Shown: positions 56,529 to 64,000 of the stretch, piece after piece
Layout: the number at the start of each line of letters is the position of its first letter
How positions within the stretch are numbered: the stretch's first letter is position 1
Source: Brevundimonas sp. Leaf363
GTDB lineage: Bacteria; Pseudomonadota; Alphaproteobacteria; Caulobacterales; Caulobacteraceae
Length of the DNA: 64,000 nucleotides
Assembly: GCF_001424025.1 (NCBI RefSeq)
Contig: NZ_LMPZ01000004.1
Location: 124,001 to 188,000, forward strand
Direction: 5' to 3'
The notes under the pieces: generated by a model
The model's input: only the letters and a program-made list of their open reading frames with translations
What the model was told of the DNA's origin: nothing
Database searches by the model: none
Program-made: the position numbers and the translations under genes

Positions 56529-57977
56529 ATGCCGACCAACCCTGCCTATCGCCCCGAGCCACGTTTCTTCGACCTGGGCGATGAGTTTGGCGACGCCGTG
56601 AAGGCGGCGGACTTCCCCCAGACGATCCTCCGCTATCGCAATGACCGGGCCGCCGCCTCCGTTGGGCTGGATGGGCTGACCGACGCCGAGTGGATCGCCC
56701 ATTTCGGCCGGTTCGAGCCCCTGCCCGGCCAGCCGGGGCCGATCGCCATGCGCTATCACGGCCACCAGTTCCGCACCTACAACCCCGACATCGGTGACGG
56801 GCGGGGGTTCCTGGCGGCGCAGATGCGGGAAGCCGTTCCGGCTCAAGCAGCAAGCGACCGCGTCGCGAGCGGTAGCCCCCCAGGTCGCCTGCTCGACCTC
56901 GGCACAAAAGGCTCGGGCCGCACCCCTTGGTCGCGCGACGGCGACGGGCGGCTGACGCTGAAGGGCGGGATGCGCGAGGTGCTGGCCTCGACGATGCTGG
57001 AGACACTGGGCGTCCCGACCAGCCGCACTTTCAGCCTGATCGAGACGGGCGAAGCGCTTAGCCGGGGCGACGAGCCCTCCCCCACCCGCTCGGCGGTATT
57101 GGTGCGGCTTCAACATAGCCACGTCCGCTTCGGAACCTTCCAGCGCGCCGCCTACCTGGGCCGCAAGGACCAGATCGAGGCGCTGGTGGAGCACGTCCGC
57201 GCCATCTACCACCCGCAGGTCGCGCCCGGCGACGCGGCCGCGCTGCTGGCCGCCATCGTCGAGGCCTCGGCGCGGCTGACAGCTTCATGGATCGCCGCCG
57301 GCTTCGTGCACGGGGTGCTGAACACAGACAATCTGAACGTCACGGGCGAGAGCTTCGACTATGGCCCGTGGCGGTTCCTGCCGTATTACGAGCCCGGCTT
57401 CACCGCCGCCTATTTCGACCAGTTCGGTCTCTACGCCTTCGCGCGCCAGCCAGAGGCGGTGTTCTGGAACCTGACCCAACTGGCCGGTTGCCTGAAGCTG
57501 GTCGCCGACGCGGAGCCGCTGACCGAAGCCCTGAACGGGTTCGGCCCCGCCTATATCCGCCACCTGCGCGCCGCCTTCCTGCGGCGGCTGGGGGTGAAGA
57601 GCCTGGGCGAGGCCGCGGACCAGCGCCTGCTGGACGCGGCGCTGGCCCTGCTGCGCGAAGGCGGCGAGGCCCTGCGGTGGGAGCCGCTGTTCTTCGACTG
57701 GTTCGCCGGTTTCGCCTCCAGCGCCCGTGCTCTGTCGGGGCCGCGCGCCGCTCTCTACCAGTCCAAGACCTTCGCCGATTTCCGGTTCGCCCTGTTCGAG
57801 CACGAACCTGATCGACCCGAGCGGCTGGAGCATCCGGTATTCGCGCAAGCCGAACCGGAGGAGATGCTGATCGACGAGGTGGAGGCGATCTGGTCGGCCA
57901 TCGACCAGTGCGACGACTGGGCGCCCTTCCACGCCAAACTCGCCCGACTGGCAGGGGCGAGGCTGGCGACTGGCTGA
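56529..57977 (+). CDS. selO: SelO protein adenylyltransferase (YdiU), with a short insertion
   Basis: A 482-residue pseudokinase-fold enzyme that transfers AMP to proteins, involved in redox protection. Conserved segments are IAMRYHGHQFRTYNPDIGDG, LLDLGTKGSGRTPWSRDGDG, LTLKGGMREVLASTMLETLG, VRLQHSHVRFGTF and FVHGVLNTDNLNVTGESFDY. Between DGRGFLAAQMRE and GRLLDLGTKG, where relatives have a short turn, there is an extra ~18-residue Ala/Ser/Pro-rich stretch (about 103-120). The catalytic core appears intact. Many SelO proteins end in Sec or Cys; this one ends in ARLATG and lacks it. Confidence 0.92.
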   Translation: MPTNPAYRPEPRFFDLGDEFGDAVKAADFPQTILRYRNDRAAASVGLDGLTDAEWIAHFGRFEPLPGQPGPIAMRYHGHQFRTYNPDIGDGRGFLAAQMREAVPAQAASDRVASGSPPGRLLDLGTKGSGRTPWSRDGDGRLTLKGGMREVLASTMLETLGVPTSRTFSLIETGEALSRGDEPSPTRSAVLVRLQHSHVRFGTFQRAAYLGRKDQIEALVEHVRAIYHPQVAPGDAAALLAAIVEASARLTASWIAAGFVHGVLNTDNLNVTGESFDYGPWRFLPYYEPGFTAAYFDQFGLYAFARQPEAVFWNLTQLAGCLKLVADAEPLTEALNGFGPAYIRHLRAAFLRRLGVKSLGEAADQRLLDAALALLREGGEALRWEPLFFDWFAGFASSARALSGPRAALYQSKTFADFRFALFEHEPDRPERLEHPVFAQAEPEEMLIDEVEAIWSAIDQCDDWAPFHAKLARLAGARLATG

Positions 57978-58000
57978 TCGCCGCATTACCAAAGTTTCAT

Positions 58001-58036
58001 ATCGTTTATCGAGATATGTCTTGATCGATAAACGAT
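58001..58036. promoter_or_regulatory. 12-bp inverted repeat operator upstream of the DUF2975/HTH pair
   Basis: ATCGTTTATCGA and TCGATAAACGAT are perfect reverse complements separated by 12 bases, in the gap between selO and the DUF2975 gene. Further ATATCGA half-sites follow at about 58043-58056. The likely binder is the small HTH regulator encoded two genes down. Confidence 0.65.
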
Positions 58037-58090
58037 GAGCCCATATCGAATATCGACATGGCCGCGCGGATGCGGCGGGAGGATTTCGAG

Positions 58091-58615
58091 ATGAGGTTGA
58101 TCGGTCGCCGCTCGGTCGCCAGCGTTATGCGCTGGGTTCTGGGCTTCGTGAATGTCTTCGTGGCCATCGGCGCCGTGTTGCTGGGGCTGGCCTTTCTGGC
58201 GGCGATGTTCGTGCCCGACTTCGCAGCCGGCCTGATGGACGGCCTGACCGGGGCCGAGCGGGACCCGTCGCGCGCCATCATGATCTCCGAGCGGATGACC
58301 TACGCCGCCGCCTTCGTGGCGTCCGTCAGCACCTGGTGGATCATCAACCGGCTGCGCCGCATCTTCCTGGCGGTGAACCAGGGCGACGCCTTCGAGCCCG
58401 CGAACGTCGGCCGGCTGCAGGGCGTCGGCGTGGGTCTGCTGGGCGTCCAGGTCGCCTCGGCGATCATCGCCTTCAGCGGGCCGGCGGTCGAAGGCGCCGC
58501 ACACGGCCGCGACGCCAACCTCGGCGCCTGGCTGGGCATCCTGATCGTCTTTATGCTCGCCGAGGTCTTCCGCCAGGGTTCGACCATGCGCGACGAACAG
58601 CAGATGACGGTCTGA
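58091..58615 (+). CDS. DUF2975-family membrane protein
   Basis: A 174-residue protein with four probable membrane helices (about 12-35, 65-90, 115-140 and 150-165), matching DUF2975. The cytoplasmic loop after the second helix, WWIINRLRRIFLAVNQGDAF, carries the family's hallmark L-R-x-I-F-x-x-V-x-x-G-x-x-F. Members are usually encoded next to a small HTH regulator, as here. GGGAGGATTTC precedes the ATG at 58091; an ATG at 58058 is possible. Function unknown; the pair may sense membrane state. Confidence 0.85.
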   Translation: MRLIGRRSVASVMRWVLGFVNVFVAIGAVLLGLAFLAAMFVPDFAAGLMDGLTGAERDPSRAIMISERMTYAAAFVASVSTWWIINRLRRIFLAVNQGDAFEPANVGRLQGVGVGLLGVQVASAIIAFSGPAVEGAAHGRDANLGAWLGILIVFMLAEVFRQGSTMRDEQQMTV

Positions 58616-58628
58616 GGGGGACGCGACC

Positions 58629-58865
58629 ATGGCCATCATCGTTCAACTGGACCAGATGCTTCTGGAACGCCGCATTTCCTTGACGGAACTGTCGGATCGC
58701 GTCGGGGTCACCATCGCCAATCTGTCGATCCTGAAGACCGGAAAGGCGCGCGCCATCCGCTTTTCCACCCTGGACGCCCTGTGCCGGGAACTGGACTGCG
58801 ACCCCGGTCGGCTACTGGCCAGCAAGCCGGGTCTCCAGCCCGACGACGGCGAGCAGGAGAGCTAA
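58629..58865 (+). CDS. small XRE/Cro-type HTH regulator paired with DUF2975
   Basis: A 78-residue DNA-binding protein of the YozG/HTH_26 type: MAIIVQLDQMLLERRISLTE, then LSDRVGVTIANLSILKTGKA as the HTH, with RAIRFSTLDALCRELDCDPG as the last helices. It sits 13 bases after the DUF2975 gene. The nearby inverted repeats at 58001-58036 and 58889-58928 are likely operators; the latter lies just after its stop and upstream of doxX. Confidence 0.9.
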   Translation: MAIIVQLDQMLLERRISLTELSDRVGVTIANLSILKTGKARAIRFSTLDALCRELDCDPGRLLASKPGLQPDDGEQES

Positions 58866-58888
58866 GTCATCAGCCGTTGAAACAATTA

Positions 58889-58928
58889 GTCATCGAGCGA
58901 TGACCGAATCTAGTCATCGCTCGATGAC
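58889..58928. promoter_or_regulatory. 16-bp palindromic repeats upstream of the DoxX gene
   Basis: GTCATCGAGCGATGAC at 58889-58904 and GTCATCGCTCGATGAC at 58913-58928 are reverse complements of each other, separated by 8 bases, and each is itself nearly palindromic. The pair lies between the HTH gene and doxX. Repeated TCATCG/CGATGA sites suggest a regulator-binding region. Confidence 0.6.
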
Positions 58929-59008
58929 AAAACGGCCAACCTTTGCTATTCACCCCTTGCGAAGCGACAGCGCCGATCCGATATCGACACTGTTACGAAT
59001 TGGGGCTG

Positions 59009-59428
59009 ATGACTGTGACCACCACCACGCTGACACCGGCGCAAGCGCGCCTGACCGCCAACTACCGGAACCTGGCCCTGTGGACCGCCCAGGGCTGGCT
59101 GGCCATGTTCTTCGTCGCCGCCGGCTACGCCAAGATCACCGAGCCGATGGTCAACTTGGTCACTCTGCTGAGCTGGCCCGCCACCGCCGATGTCGCCTTC
59201 GTCAGAGCCTTGGGGCTGTTCGAGATCGTCCTGGCTGTGGGCGTGCTGACGCCGCTGGCGTCGTGGCGCCTGGGTCGTCCGGTCCTGCTGGCCTCGGCCG
59301 CCGGACTGCTGGCTCTGGAAGCCGTGATGATGGGCGTCCACCTGCTGGGCGCCGACTGGGGCCTGGCCGGCGTCAACGCCGTCCTGCTGGCCCTGACCGC
59401 CCCGGTCCTGTGGTTCCGCCGCGGCTAG
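59009..59428 (+). CDS. DoxX-like membrane protein
   Basis: A 139-residue membrane protein with four hydrophobic segments (about 25-45, 55-75, 80-95 and 105-130) and the DoxX-like start [20 protein letters not shown] followed by EPMVNLV. DoxX-family proteins are implicated in redox or membrane-associated processes; the precise role is unclear. The start is the ATG at 59009; a TTG at 58943 would extend it by 22 residues without support. Its 3' end overlaps the convergent DUF2256 gene by 56 bases. Confidence 0.8.
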   Translation: MTVTTTTLTPAQARLTANYRNLALWTAQGWLAMFFVAAGYAKITEPMVNLVTLLSWPATADVAFVRALGLFEIVLAVGVLTPLASWRLGRPVLLASAAGLLALEAVMMGVHLLGADWGLAGVNAVLLALTAPVLWFRRG

Positions 59429-59588
59429 GTTCGCCCGCCGCCCGGCAACGGTCCGAGCAGAACTTCACCTGATCCCAGTCGCGCGCCCACTTGCGGCGCC
59501 ATGAGAACGGCAGGCCGCAGCAGACGCACGTCTTCTGCGGCAGGTCGCCTTTGGCCGTTCCGGCGTCGTTGACGTGTTTGCGCCCCAT
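59373..59588 (-). CDS. DUF2256 small Cys-rich protein
   Basis: A 71-residue protein with the DUF2256 pattern: [20 protein letters not shown] followed by [10 protein letters not shown], which gives C-x2-C and C-x3-C pairs, likely a zinc site. The Trp/Arg motif [11 protein letters not shown] is diagnostic. Function unknown. Its 3' end overlaps the convergent doxX gene. Confidence 0.8.
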   Translation of the reverse strand: MGRKHVNDAGTAKGDLPQKTCVCCGLPFSWRRKWARDWDQVKFCSDRCRAAGEPSRGGTTGPGRSGPAGRR

Positions 59589-59606
59589 GAGGCGTAAAAA
59601 CCTTCC

Positions 59607-59624
59607 CTTTACGTCCGCGTCAAG
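59607..59624. promoter_or_regulatory. possible MerR-type operator
   Basis: CTTTACG and CGTCAAG (one mismatch as an inverted repeat) flank 4 bases, just before the MerR gene's start, giving an 18-bp element. Its position and size fit a MerR-regulated promoter spacer for autoregulation of the MerR/acyl-CoA dehydrogenase operon. Confidence 0.35.
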
Positions 59625-59632
59625 TTTGGGCT

Positions 59633-60127
59633 ATGCCTAGACCCATGGCGACCGCCGACGATCACCGCACCTATTCGATCCGGCACCTGTGCCGAGAGTT
59701 CGGCGCGACCGCGCGCGCGCTGCGCTTCTATGAGGACAAGGGGCTGCTGACGCCCGCCCGCAAGGGCCAGACGCGGGTCTACGACAGCCGCGACCGCGCC
59801 CGCCTGAAGCTGATCCTGAGGGGCCGCCGCATCGGCTTCACCCTGCAGGAGATCCAGGACATGCTGGACCTGTACGACAGCAAGGACGGCAATGTTCATC
59901 AGATGGCGGTCGCCCTGCGCCGCCACCGCGCCCAGATCGAGGCCCTGAAGCAGCAGCGCGAGGATCTGGACGGCGCCATCGAGATGGCGGAGGCCGCCTG
60001 TCAGGCCATGGAAGAACGCCTGGGCGCCACCCGCCCCGACCTGCTGCCCGGCGCCGAGGAATACGAGCAGATCCTGCGCTCGCGCCTCAACCACGACGAA
60101 CACCACCCCTTCAAAGCAAGAGCCTGA
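59633..60127 (+). CDS. MerR-family regulator of the acyl-CoA dehydrogenase operon
   Basis: A 164-residue regulator: YSIRHLCREFGATARALRFY followed by EDKGLLTPARKGQTRVYDSR form the MerR winged-helix, and a long coiled coil follows (about 85-125, QMAVALRRHRAQIEALKQQR). It lacks the Cys residues of metal-sensing MerR proteins and resembles LiuR-type regulators of branched-chain or fatty acyl-CoA catabolism. It ends 4 bases before an acyl-CoA dehydrogenase gene, supporting that role. An internal ATG at 59645 is an alternative start. Confidence 0.87.
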   Translation: MPRPMATADDHRTYSIRHLCREFGATARALRFYEDKGLLTPARKGQTRVYDSRDRARLKLILRGRRIGFTLQEIQDMLDLYDSKDGNVHQMAVALRRHRAQIEALKQQREDLDGAIEMAEAACQAMEERLGATRPDLLPGAEEYEQILRSRLNHDEHHPFKARA

Positions 60128-60131
60128 TCCC

Positions 60132-61919
60132 ATGACCTACAAGGCGCCCGTCCGCGACCTGACGTTCATCCTGAACGAGGTGCTGGAGATCGACCGCTAT
60201 TCCAACCAGGCCGGGTTCGAGGACGTGTCGTCCGAGCTGATCGGCCAGATCCTGGAAGAGGGCGCCAAGTTCGCCGAAGAGGTCATCGCCCCGATCAACC
60301 ACTCGGGCGACAAGGAAGGCTGTCACTGGGCAGAGGGCGGCGTCGTCACCGGTCCCAAGGGCTGGAAGGAAGCCTATCACGCGATGGTCGAGGCCGGCTG
60401 GCCCGCCCTGTCGGCCGATCCGGCCTACGGTGGCCAGGGCATGCCCGCCGTCGTCGGCATGGCGTTCGGCCAATTCACCGCCGGCGCCTCGGCCGCCTTC
60501 TCGATGTATCCGGGCCTGACCGCGGGCGCCTATGCGGGCATCCACGCCAACGCCTCGGACGAGCTCAAGACCAAATACCTGCCCAAGATGGCCACCGGGG
60601 AGTGGGGCGGCACGATGAACCTGACGGAGCCCCAGTGCGGCACCGACCTGGGCATGGTGCGCACCAAGGCCGTCCCGCAGCGCGACGGGACCTACAAGAT
60701 CTCCGGTCAGAAGATCTGGATCTCGGCCGGCGAGCACGACTTCACCGACAACATCATCCACACGGTCCTGGCGCGCGTCGAAGGCGCGCCGGCCGGCATC
60801 AAGGGCCTGTCGCTGTTCCTTGTGCCCAAGTTCCTGGTCAATGAGGACGGCTCGCTCGGCGAGCGCAACTCGCTCCTGTGCACCGGCCTCGAGCACAAGA
60901 TGGGCATCCACGGCAACGCCACGGCCGTGATGCAATACGAAGAGGCCACCGGCTGGCTGATCGGCGAGGAAGGCCGGGGCATGAACAACATGTTCGTGGT
61001 CATGAACGAGGCGCGCCTGGGCACCGGCCTGCAGGGCCTGGCCATCGGCGCCGCCGCCTATCAGGCCGCGCTGGAGTTCGCCAAGGACCGCATTCAGGGG
61101 CGCAGCCTGACCGGCGCCAAGAGCCCGGACCAGCCCGCCGACAGCATCATGGTCCACCCCGACGTCCGCCGCATGCTGCTGGAGGCCAAGGCCTTCGTCG
61201 AAGGCGGCCAGGCCTTCATCCTGTGGACCGCGCTGCAGGCCGACCTGCAGAAGTCCGCCGACGCCGCCACGGCGCAAAAGGCCCACGACTACATGGGCCT
61301 GCTAACACCGGTGCTGAAGGCCTATCTGACCGATAAGGGCTTCCACGTCGCGTCCCTGGGCATGCAGGTGCACGGCGGCTCGGGCTACACCGAGCACTTC
61401 CAGGCCAGCCAGTATCTGCGCGATGCGCGCATCACCATGATCTACGAGGGCACCAACGGCATCCAGGCCCTGGATCTGGTCGGCCGCAAACTGCCGTCGC
61501 AGGGCGGCCGGGCCATCATGACCTGGTTCGGCGACATCGACGCCTTCACAGCCGAGAACGCCGGCGCGGGCGAGACGGTGAAGCCCTTCATCGACGGCCT
61601 GGCCGACACGAAGGCCAAGCTGCAGGAAGGCACGATGTGGCTGATGCAGAACGGCATGGCCAACCCGGACAACGCCGGCGCCGCCTCGACCGACTATCTG
61701 AACCTGTTCGGCCTCACGGCTCTGGCCTACCTCTGGGCCCAGATGGCCAAGGCGGCCCAGGCCAAGATCGACGCCGGCGACAGCGATCCGTTCTACGCGA
61801 CCAAGATGCAGACCGGCCGTTACTTCGTCGAACGCATCCTGCCCGACGCCGGGGCGCACCTGACCAAGCTGAAGACCGGCGCGGACGTGCTGATGGCCAT
61901 GCCGGCCGAGGCGTTTTAG
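60132..61919 (+). CDS. acyl-CoA dehydrogenase, 595-residue type
   Basis: An FAD-dependent enzyme introducing a 2,3 double bond into acyl-CoA. The N-terminus TYKAPVRDLTFILNEVLEID is typical of the large AcdA/FadE5-like group. FAD-binding motifs are MNLTEPQCGTDLGMVRTKAV and KIWISAGEHDF; the catalytic Glu lies in MIYEGTNGIQALDLVGRKL. The C-terminal extension (about 470-595) is characteristic of the 590-600-residue group. It follows the MerR gene directly, and a second, shorter dehydrogenase follows after a palindromic repeat. Acyl-chain preference unknown. Confidence 0.93.
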   Translation: MTYKAPVRDLTFILNEVLEIDRYSNQAGFEDVSSELIGQILEEGAKFAEEVIAPINHSGDKEGCHWAEGGVVTGPKGWKEAYHAMVEAGWPALSADPAYGGQGMPAVVGMAFGQFTAGASAAFSMYPGLTAGAYAGIHANASDELKTKYLPKMATGEWGGTMNLTEPQCGTDLGMVRTKAVPQRDGTYKISGQKIWISAGEHDFTDNIIHTVLARVEGAPAGIKGLSLFLVPKFLVNEDGSLGERNSLLCTGLEHKMGIHGNATAVMQYEEATGWLIGEEGRGMNNMFVVMNEARLGTGLQGLAIGAAAYQAALEFAKDRIQGRSLTGAKSPDQPADSIMVHPDVRRMLLEAKAFVEGGQAFILWTALQADLQKSADAATAQKAHDYMGLLTPVLKAYLTDKGFHVASLGMQVHGGSGYTEHFQASQYLRDARITMIYEGTNGIQALDLVGRKLPSQGGRAIMTWFGDIDAFTAENAGAGETVKPFIDGLADTKAKLQEGTMWLMQNGMANPDNAGAASTDYLNLFGLTALAYLWAQMAKAAQAKIDAGDSDPFYATKMQTGRYFVERILPDAGAHLTKLKTGADVLMAMPAEAF

Positions 61920-61923
61920 CGCT

Positions 61924-62097
61924 CCCTCTCCCGAGGGGAGAGGGCTTGAGGCTCGGAGAGCGCAGCGATCCGCAAGCCGAAAGGGTGAGGGTTCAGCCCT
62001 CTCCTGTTAGCCTCACCCCTCACCCTTTCGCGCAAGGACGACGGCTCACGCCGCCGTGCGCTCAAGCCCTCTCCCTTTGGGAGAGGGTTCTGCAAAG
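61924..62097. repeat. palindromic intergenic repeat, copy 2 (~174 bp)
   Basis: Begins CCCTCTCC and ends GGAGAGGG, with CTTGAGGCTC / GCTCAAGCCC, AAGCCGAAAGGGTGAGG and CCCCTCACCCTTTCGCGCAAGG inside. The order of motifs and overall length match copy 1 at 50179-50349. It separates two acyl-CoA dehydrogenase genes and probably forms a long hairpin in their transcript. Confidence 0.8.
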
Positions 62098-62108
62098 CGG
62101 AGCCACCC

Positions 62109-63272
62109 ATGAACGTCCTCAACACCCCCGAACCCGACTTCATGCAGGACGAGGAGATCACCCTCTTCTCGGACAGCGTCGCCAAATGGATCGACGACCA
62201 TGCGCCGCCCGAGGCCGTGCAGTCGTGGATCGCCAACTCGACCGTGCCGCGCGACCTGTGGACCCAGGCGGGCGCGGACGGCCTGCTGGGTCTGTCGATG
62301 CCCGAGGAGGACGGCGGCATGGGCGGCGACTATCGGCACGAGGTGGTGCTGATGCGTCAGCTAGGCTGGAAGGGCGCGGACCATTTCGGCATCAGCCTGC
62401 ACAACGCCATCGTCGCCCCCTACATCTGGCACTACGGCACCACCGAGCAGAAGGCGCGCTGGCTGCCGCGCCTGGCCTCGGGCGAACTTGTCGGCGCCAT
62501 CGCCATGACCGAGCCAGGCGCCGGCAGCGACCTTCAGGGGGTCAAGACCACCGCCGTGAAGAGCGGCAACGGCTATGTGGTCAACGGCTCCAAGACCTTC
62601 ATCACCAACGGCCAGCTGGCCAACTTCATCATTGTGGTGGCCAAGACCGACCCGACCGCCGGCGCCAAAGGCACGTCGCTGATCGTCGTCGAGACGGACG
62701 GCGCGGAAGGCTTCGAACGCGGTCGCAACCTGCACAAGATCGGCATGGAGGGGAACGACACCTCGGAGCTGTTCTTCAACGAGGTGAAGGTCCCCGGCGA
62801 CAATATCATCGGCGGCGCCGAAGGCCTGGGCTTCATCCAGCTGATGCAGCAGCTGCCGCAGGAGCGGCTGAACATCGCCGTCCAGGGCGTCGCCGCCGCC
62901 GAGCGCGGGCTTCAGGAGACCCTGGTCTACGTCAAGCAGCGTAAGGCCTTCGGCAAGGCGGTCATCGACTTCCAGAACACCCAGTTCAAGCTGGCCGAGG
63001 TGAAGACCAAGCTGACCGTGGCCAAGGTCTTCGTCGACCACTGCATCGGCCTGCACCTGAAGGGGCAGCTCGACGCCGCGACAGCCTCGATGGCCAAATA
63101 CTGGTGCACCGACATCCAGGGCGAAGTGCTGGACGAGATGCTGCAGCTGCACGGCGGCTACGGCTACATGAACGAATACCCAATCGCCCAGCTGTACAAG
63201 GACGCCCGCGTTCAGCGCATCTACGGCGGCACCAATGAGATCATGAAGGTGCTGATCGCGCGGACGCTTTAG
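62109..63272 (+). CDS. acyl-CoA dehydrogenase, 387-residue type
   Basis: A standard-length FAD acyl-CoA dehydrogenase. AIAMTEPGAGSDLQGVKTTA and KTFITNGQLANFIIVVAKTD form the FAD site, and the catalytic Glu lies in RIYGGTNEIMKVLIARTL. The C-terminal bundle has LQLHGGYGYMNEYPIAQLYK. It belongs to the short/long-chain group; the chain preference cannot be assigned. It likely works with the larger dehydrogenase upstream under the MerR regulator. Its stop overlaps that of the convergent DUF3885-like gene by 4 bases. Confidence 0.94.
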   Translation: MNVLNTPEPDFMQDEEITLFSDSVAKWIDDHAPPEAVQSWIANSTVPRDLWTQAGADGLLGLSMPEEDGGMGGDYRHEVVLMRQLGWKGADHFGISLHNAIVAPYIWHYGTTEQKARWLPRLASGELVGAIAMTEPGAGSDLQGVKTTAVKSGNGYVVNGSKTFITNGQLANFIIVVAKTDPTAGAKGTSLIVVETDGAEGFERGRNLHKIGMEGNDTSELFFNEVKVPGDNIIGGAEGLGFIQLMQQLPQERLNIAVQGVAAAERGLQETLVYVKQRKAFGKAVIDFQNTQFKLAEVKTKLTVAKVFVDHCIGLHLKGQLDAATASMAKYWCTDIQGEVLDEMLQLHGGYGYMNEYPIAQLYKDARVQRIYGGTNEIMKVLIARTL

Positions 63273-63931
63273 GTCGCGAAAGTCGCGTCCATGTGCGGTC
63301 GGTCGTAGTCGAGCAGCCAGTCGCCAAACTGCTCGTATATCGGGCGCAGGGCGTCCGTCGTCGTTGCGATCACGTCCATCCCGCGGTCGTCGTAGAGATG
63401 CAGGGCGACGCCTGCGGTTAAGTCGACGATGTAGCTGTGGAAGACGCCCCATCCCGCCTTGGGGGTGACCGGCGTTTCCGCCGCGATCGCGCACCAGAAC
63501 AGCGCGGCGACGAGGGTCGGGTCGTTGGGGATCTCGATCCGATGCCAGCACCTCAGCAACTGGTCTTCCGGATCGGCAGCGGGGTCAGCCATCTTCTCGA
63601 CGGGACCAAGCGGCGCCCGAAAGCCAGCACGCGCCAGAGCGACAAGCGTCTTGCGGCGGCCATGCCTCCATTCCGGATGCTCGGAGTAGCGGATCAGGAT
63701 AGCCAGCGTCTCGGCGCCGTCGAACAGAGCGGCCGCGACATGCCGGGACCGGTCCATCGCCTGCAGGAACCTGGCCGCGAGTTGGCGCGACATCGACAGG
63801 TCTCCGCCCAGATCAAAGCGGAGGGCGTTGGGAGCCTCGTAGAACAGGGCGTCGGGAAATTGCTCGAAGCCGAACACCCGCCGAACCGGCCCGCACGGAG
63901 TATCTTCTGCGTCGCTGACCGGATGAGCCAT
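63269..63931 (-). CDS. DUF3885-like hypothetical protein
   Basis: A 220-residue soluble protein. The second half has HSYIVDLTAGVALHLYDDRG, MDVIATTTDALRPIYEQFGD and WLLDYDRPHMDATF, resembling the C-terminal part of DUF3885 proteins. The N-terminal half contains FGFEQFPDALFYEAPNALRF, also like that family. Function unknown. ATG 63931 is chosen because the frame from 63946 adds only MLSFL; neither has a clear ribosome site. The remaining bases to the window end (63947-64000) show no supported gene. Confidence 0.6.
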   Translation of the reverse strand: MAHPVSDAEDTPCGPVRRVFGFEQFPDALFYEAPNALRFDLGGDLSMSRQLAARFLQAMDRSRHVAAALFDGAETLAILIRYSEHPEWRHGRRKTLVALARAGFRAPLGPVEKMADPAADPEDQLLRCWHRIEIPNDPTLVAALFWCAIAAETPVTPKAGWGVFHSYIVDLTAGVALHLYDDRGMDVIATTTDALRPIYEQFGDWLLDYDRPHMDATFAT

Positions 63932-64000
63932 GAGAAACGATAGCACGGCGGGCGTGGCGTCGAAGCGCCGTCAGTCGTAAACTGCTGTGATGGCCACCGC

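Noticed and set aside
63947..64000. A new gene starting at ATG 63990
   Set aside because: Only a few codons are inside the window, with no ribosome-binding site, so it cannot be supported.

Overview
This 64 kb window is very GC-rich, densely coded chromosomal DNA. Its content (TonB-dependent receptor, alpha-glucuronidase with a hexuronate catabolic operon, EAL protein, DUF2256, DUF2975, many ATGA/GTGA gene overlaps) points to an alphaproteobacterium of the Caulobacterales, most likely Brevundimonas or a close relative. The genus is inferred from protein content and style. No rRNA or intact tRNA gene was found to confirm it.

Layout. 1-2.1 kb holds the end of an EAL-domain gene, two small accessory genes, a tRNA 3'-end-like fragment and a frameshifted DUF3883 gene. 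2.1-4.1 kb is an AT-richer gene for a large P-loop ATPase with an uncharacterised C-terminus, placed directly after lepA (4.1-5.9 kb). 6.1-10.6 kb is an RND efflux pair. 10.65-14.0 kb is a single-chain MmeI-like restriction-modification protein. 14-25 kb carries housekeeping and envelope genes: an S41 peptidase homologue, a HAD hydrolase, an RraB-like remnant, carB coupled to a glycosyltransferase, a secreted cysteine-module protein, a dicarboxylate/amino-acid symporter and a CE2-like esterase.

24.9-35.0 kb is a hexuronate-utilisation locus: a LacI regulator, then on the minus strand manD, an MFS transporter, uxaC, uxuB and an SGNH esterase with overlapping stop/start codons, and divergently a secreted GH67 alpha-glucuronidase. 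A LacI-type operator lies in the divergent promoter region. Together these genes would release glucuronate from xylan side chains, import it and convert it through fructuronate and mannonate to 2-keto-3-deoxygluconate. The KDG kinase and aldolase are not in the window.

35.0-41.3 kb encodes a giant two-domain glycosyltransferase and, divergently, two sulfotransferase-like proteins, one a tandem two-domain protein; this looks like a locus for a sulfated surface glycan. 41.4-48 kb has a Tat-exported GH1 enzyme, a hybrid histidine kinase, an SdpR/SdpI-type pair and an alpha/beta hydrolase. 48-52.2 kb has a prephenate-dehydrogenase-like gene overlapping dihydroorotase, a GT9 glycosyltransferase and ygfZ. 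52.3-58 kb has a TonB-dependent receptor, nhaA and selO. 58-64 kb has a DUF2975/HTH pair with inverted-repeat operators, DoxX, DUF2256, a MerR regulator, two acyl-CoA dehydrogenases and a DUF3885-like protein.

Several non-coding repeats are present: a perfect 30-bp inverted pair near 16.1-16.25 kb, a ~109-bp imperfect palindrome near 47.9 kb, and two copies of a ~172-bp palindromic element near 50.2 and 62.0 kb. I saw no CRISPR array, insertion sequence or prophage. The most attractive candidates for something undescribed are the ATPase at 2.1-4.1 kb, the MmeI-like enzyme with an altered nuclease motif, and the sulfotransferase/glycosyltransferase locus.
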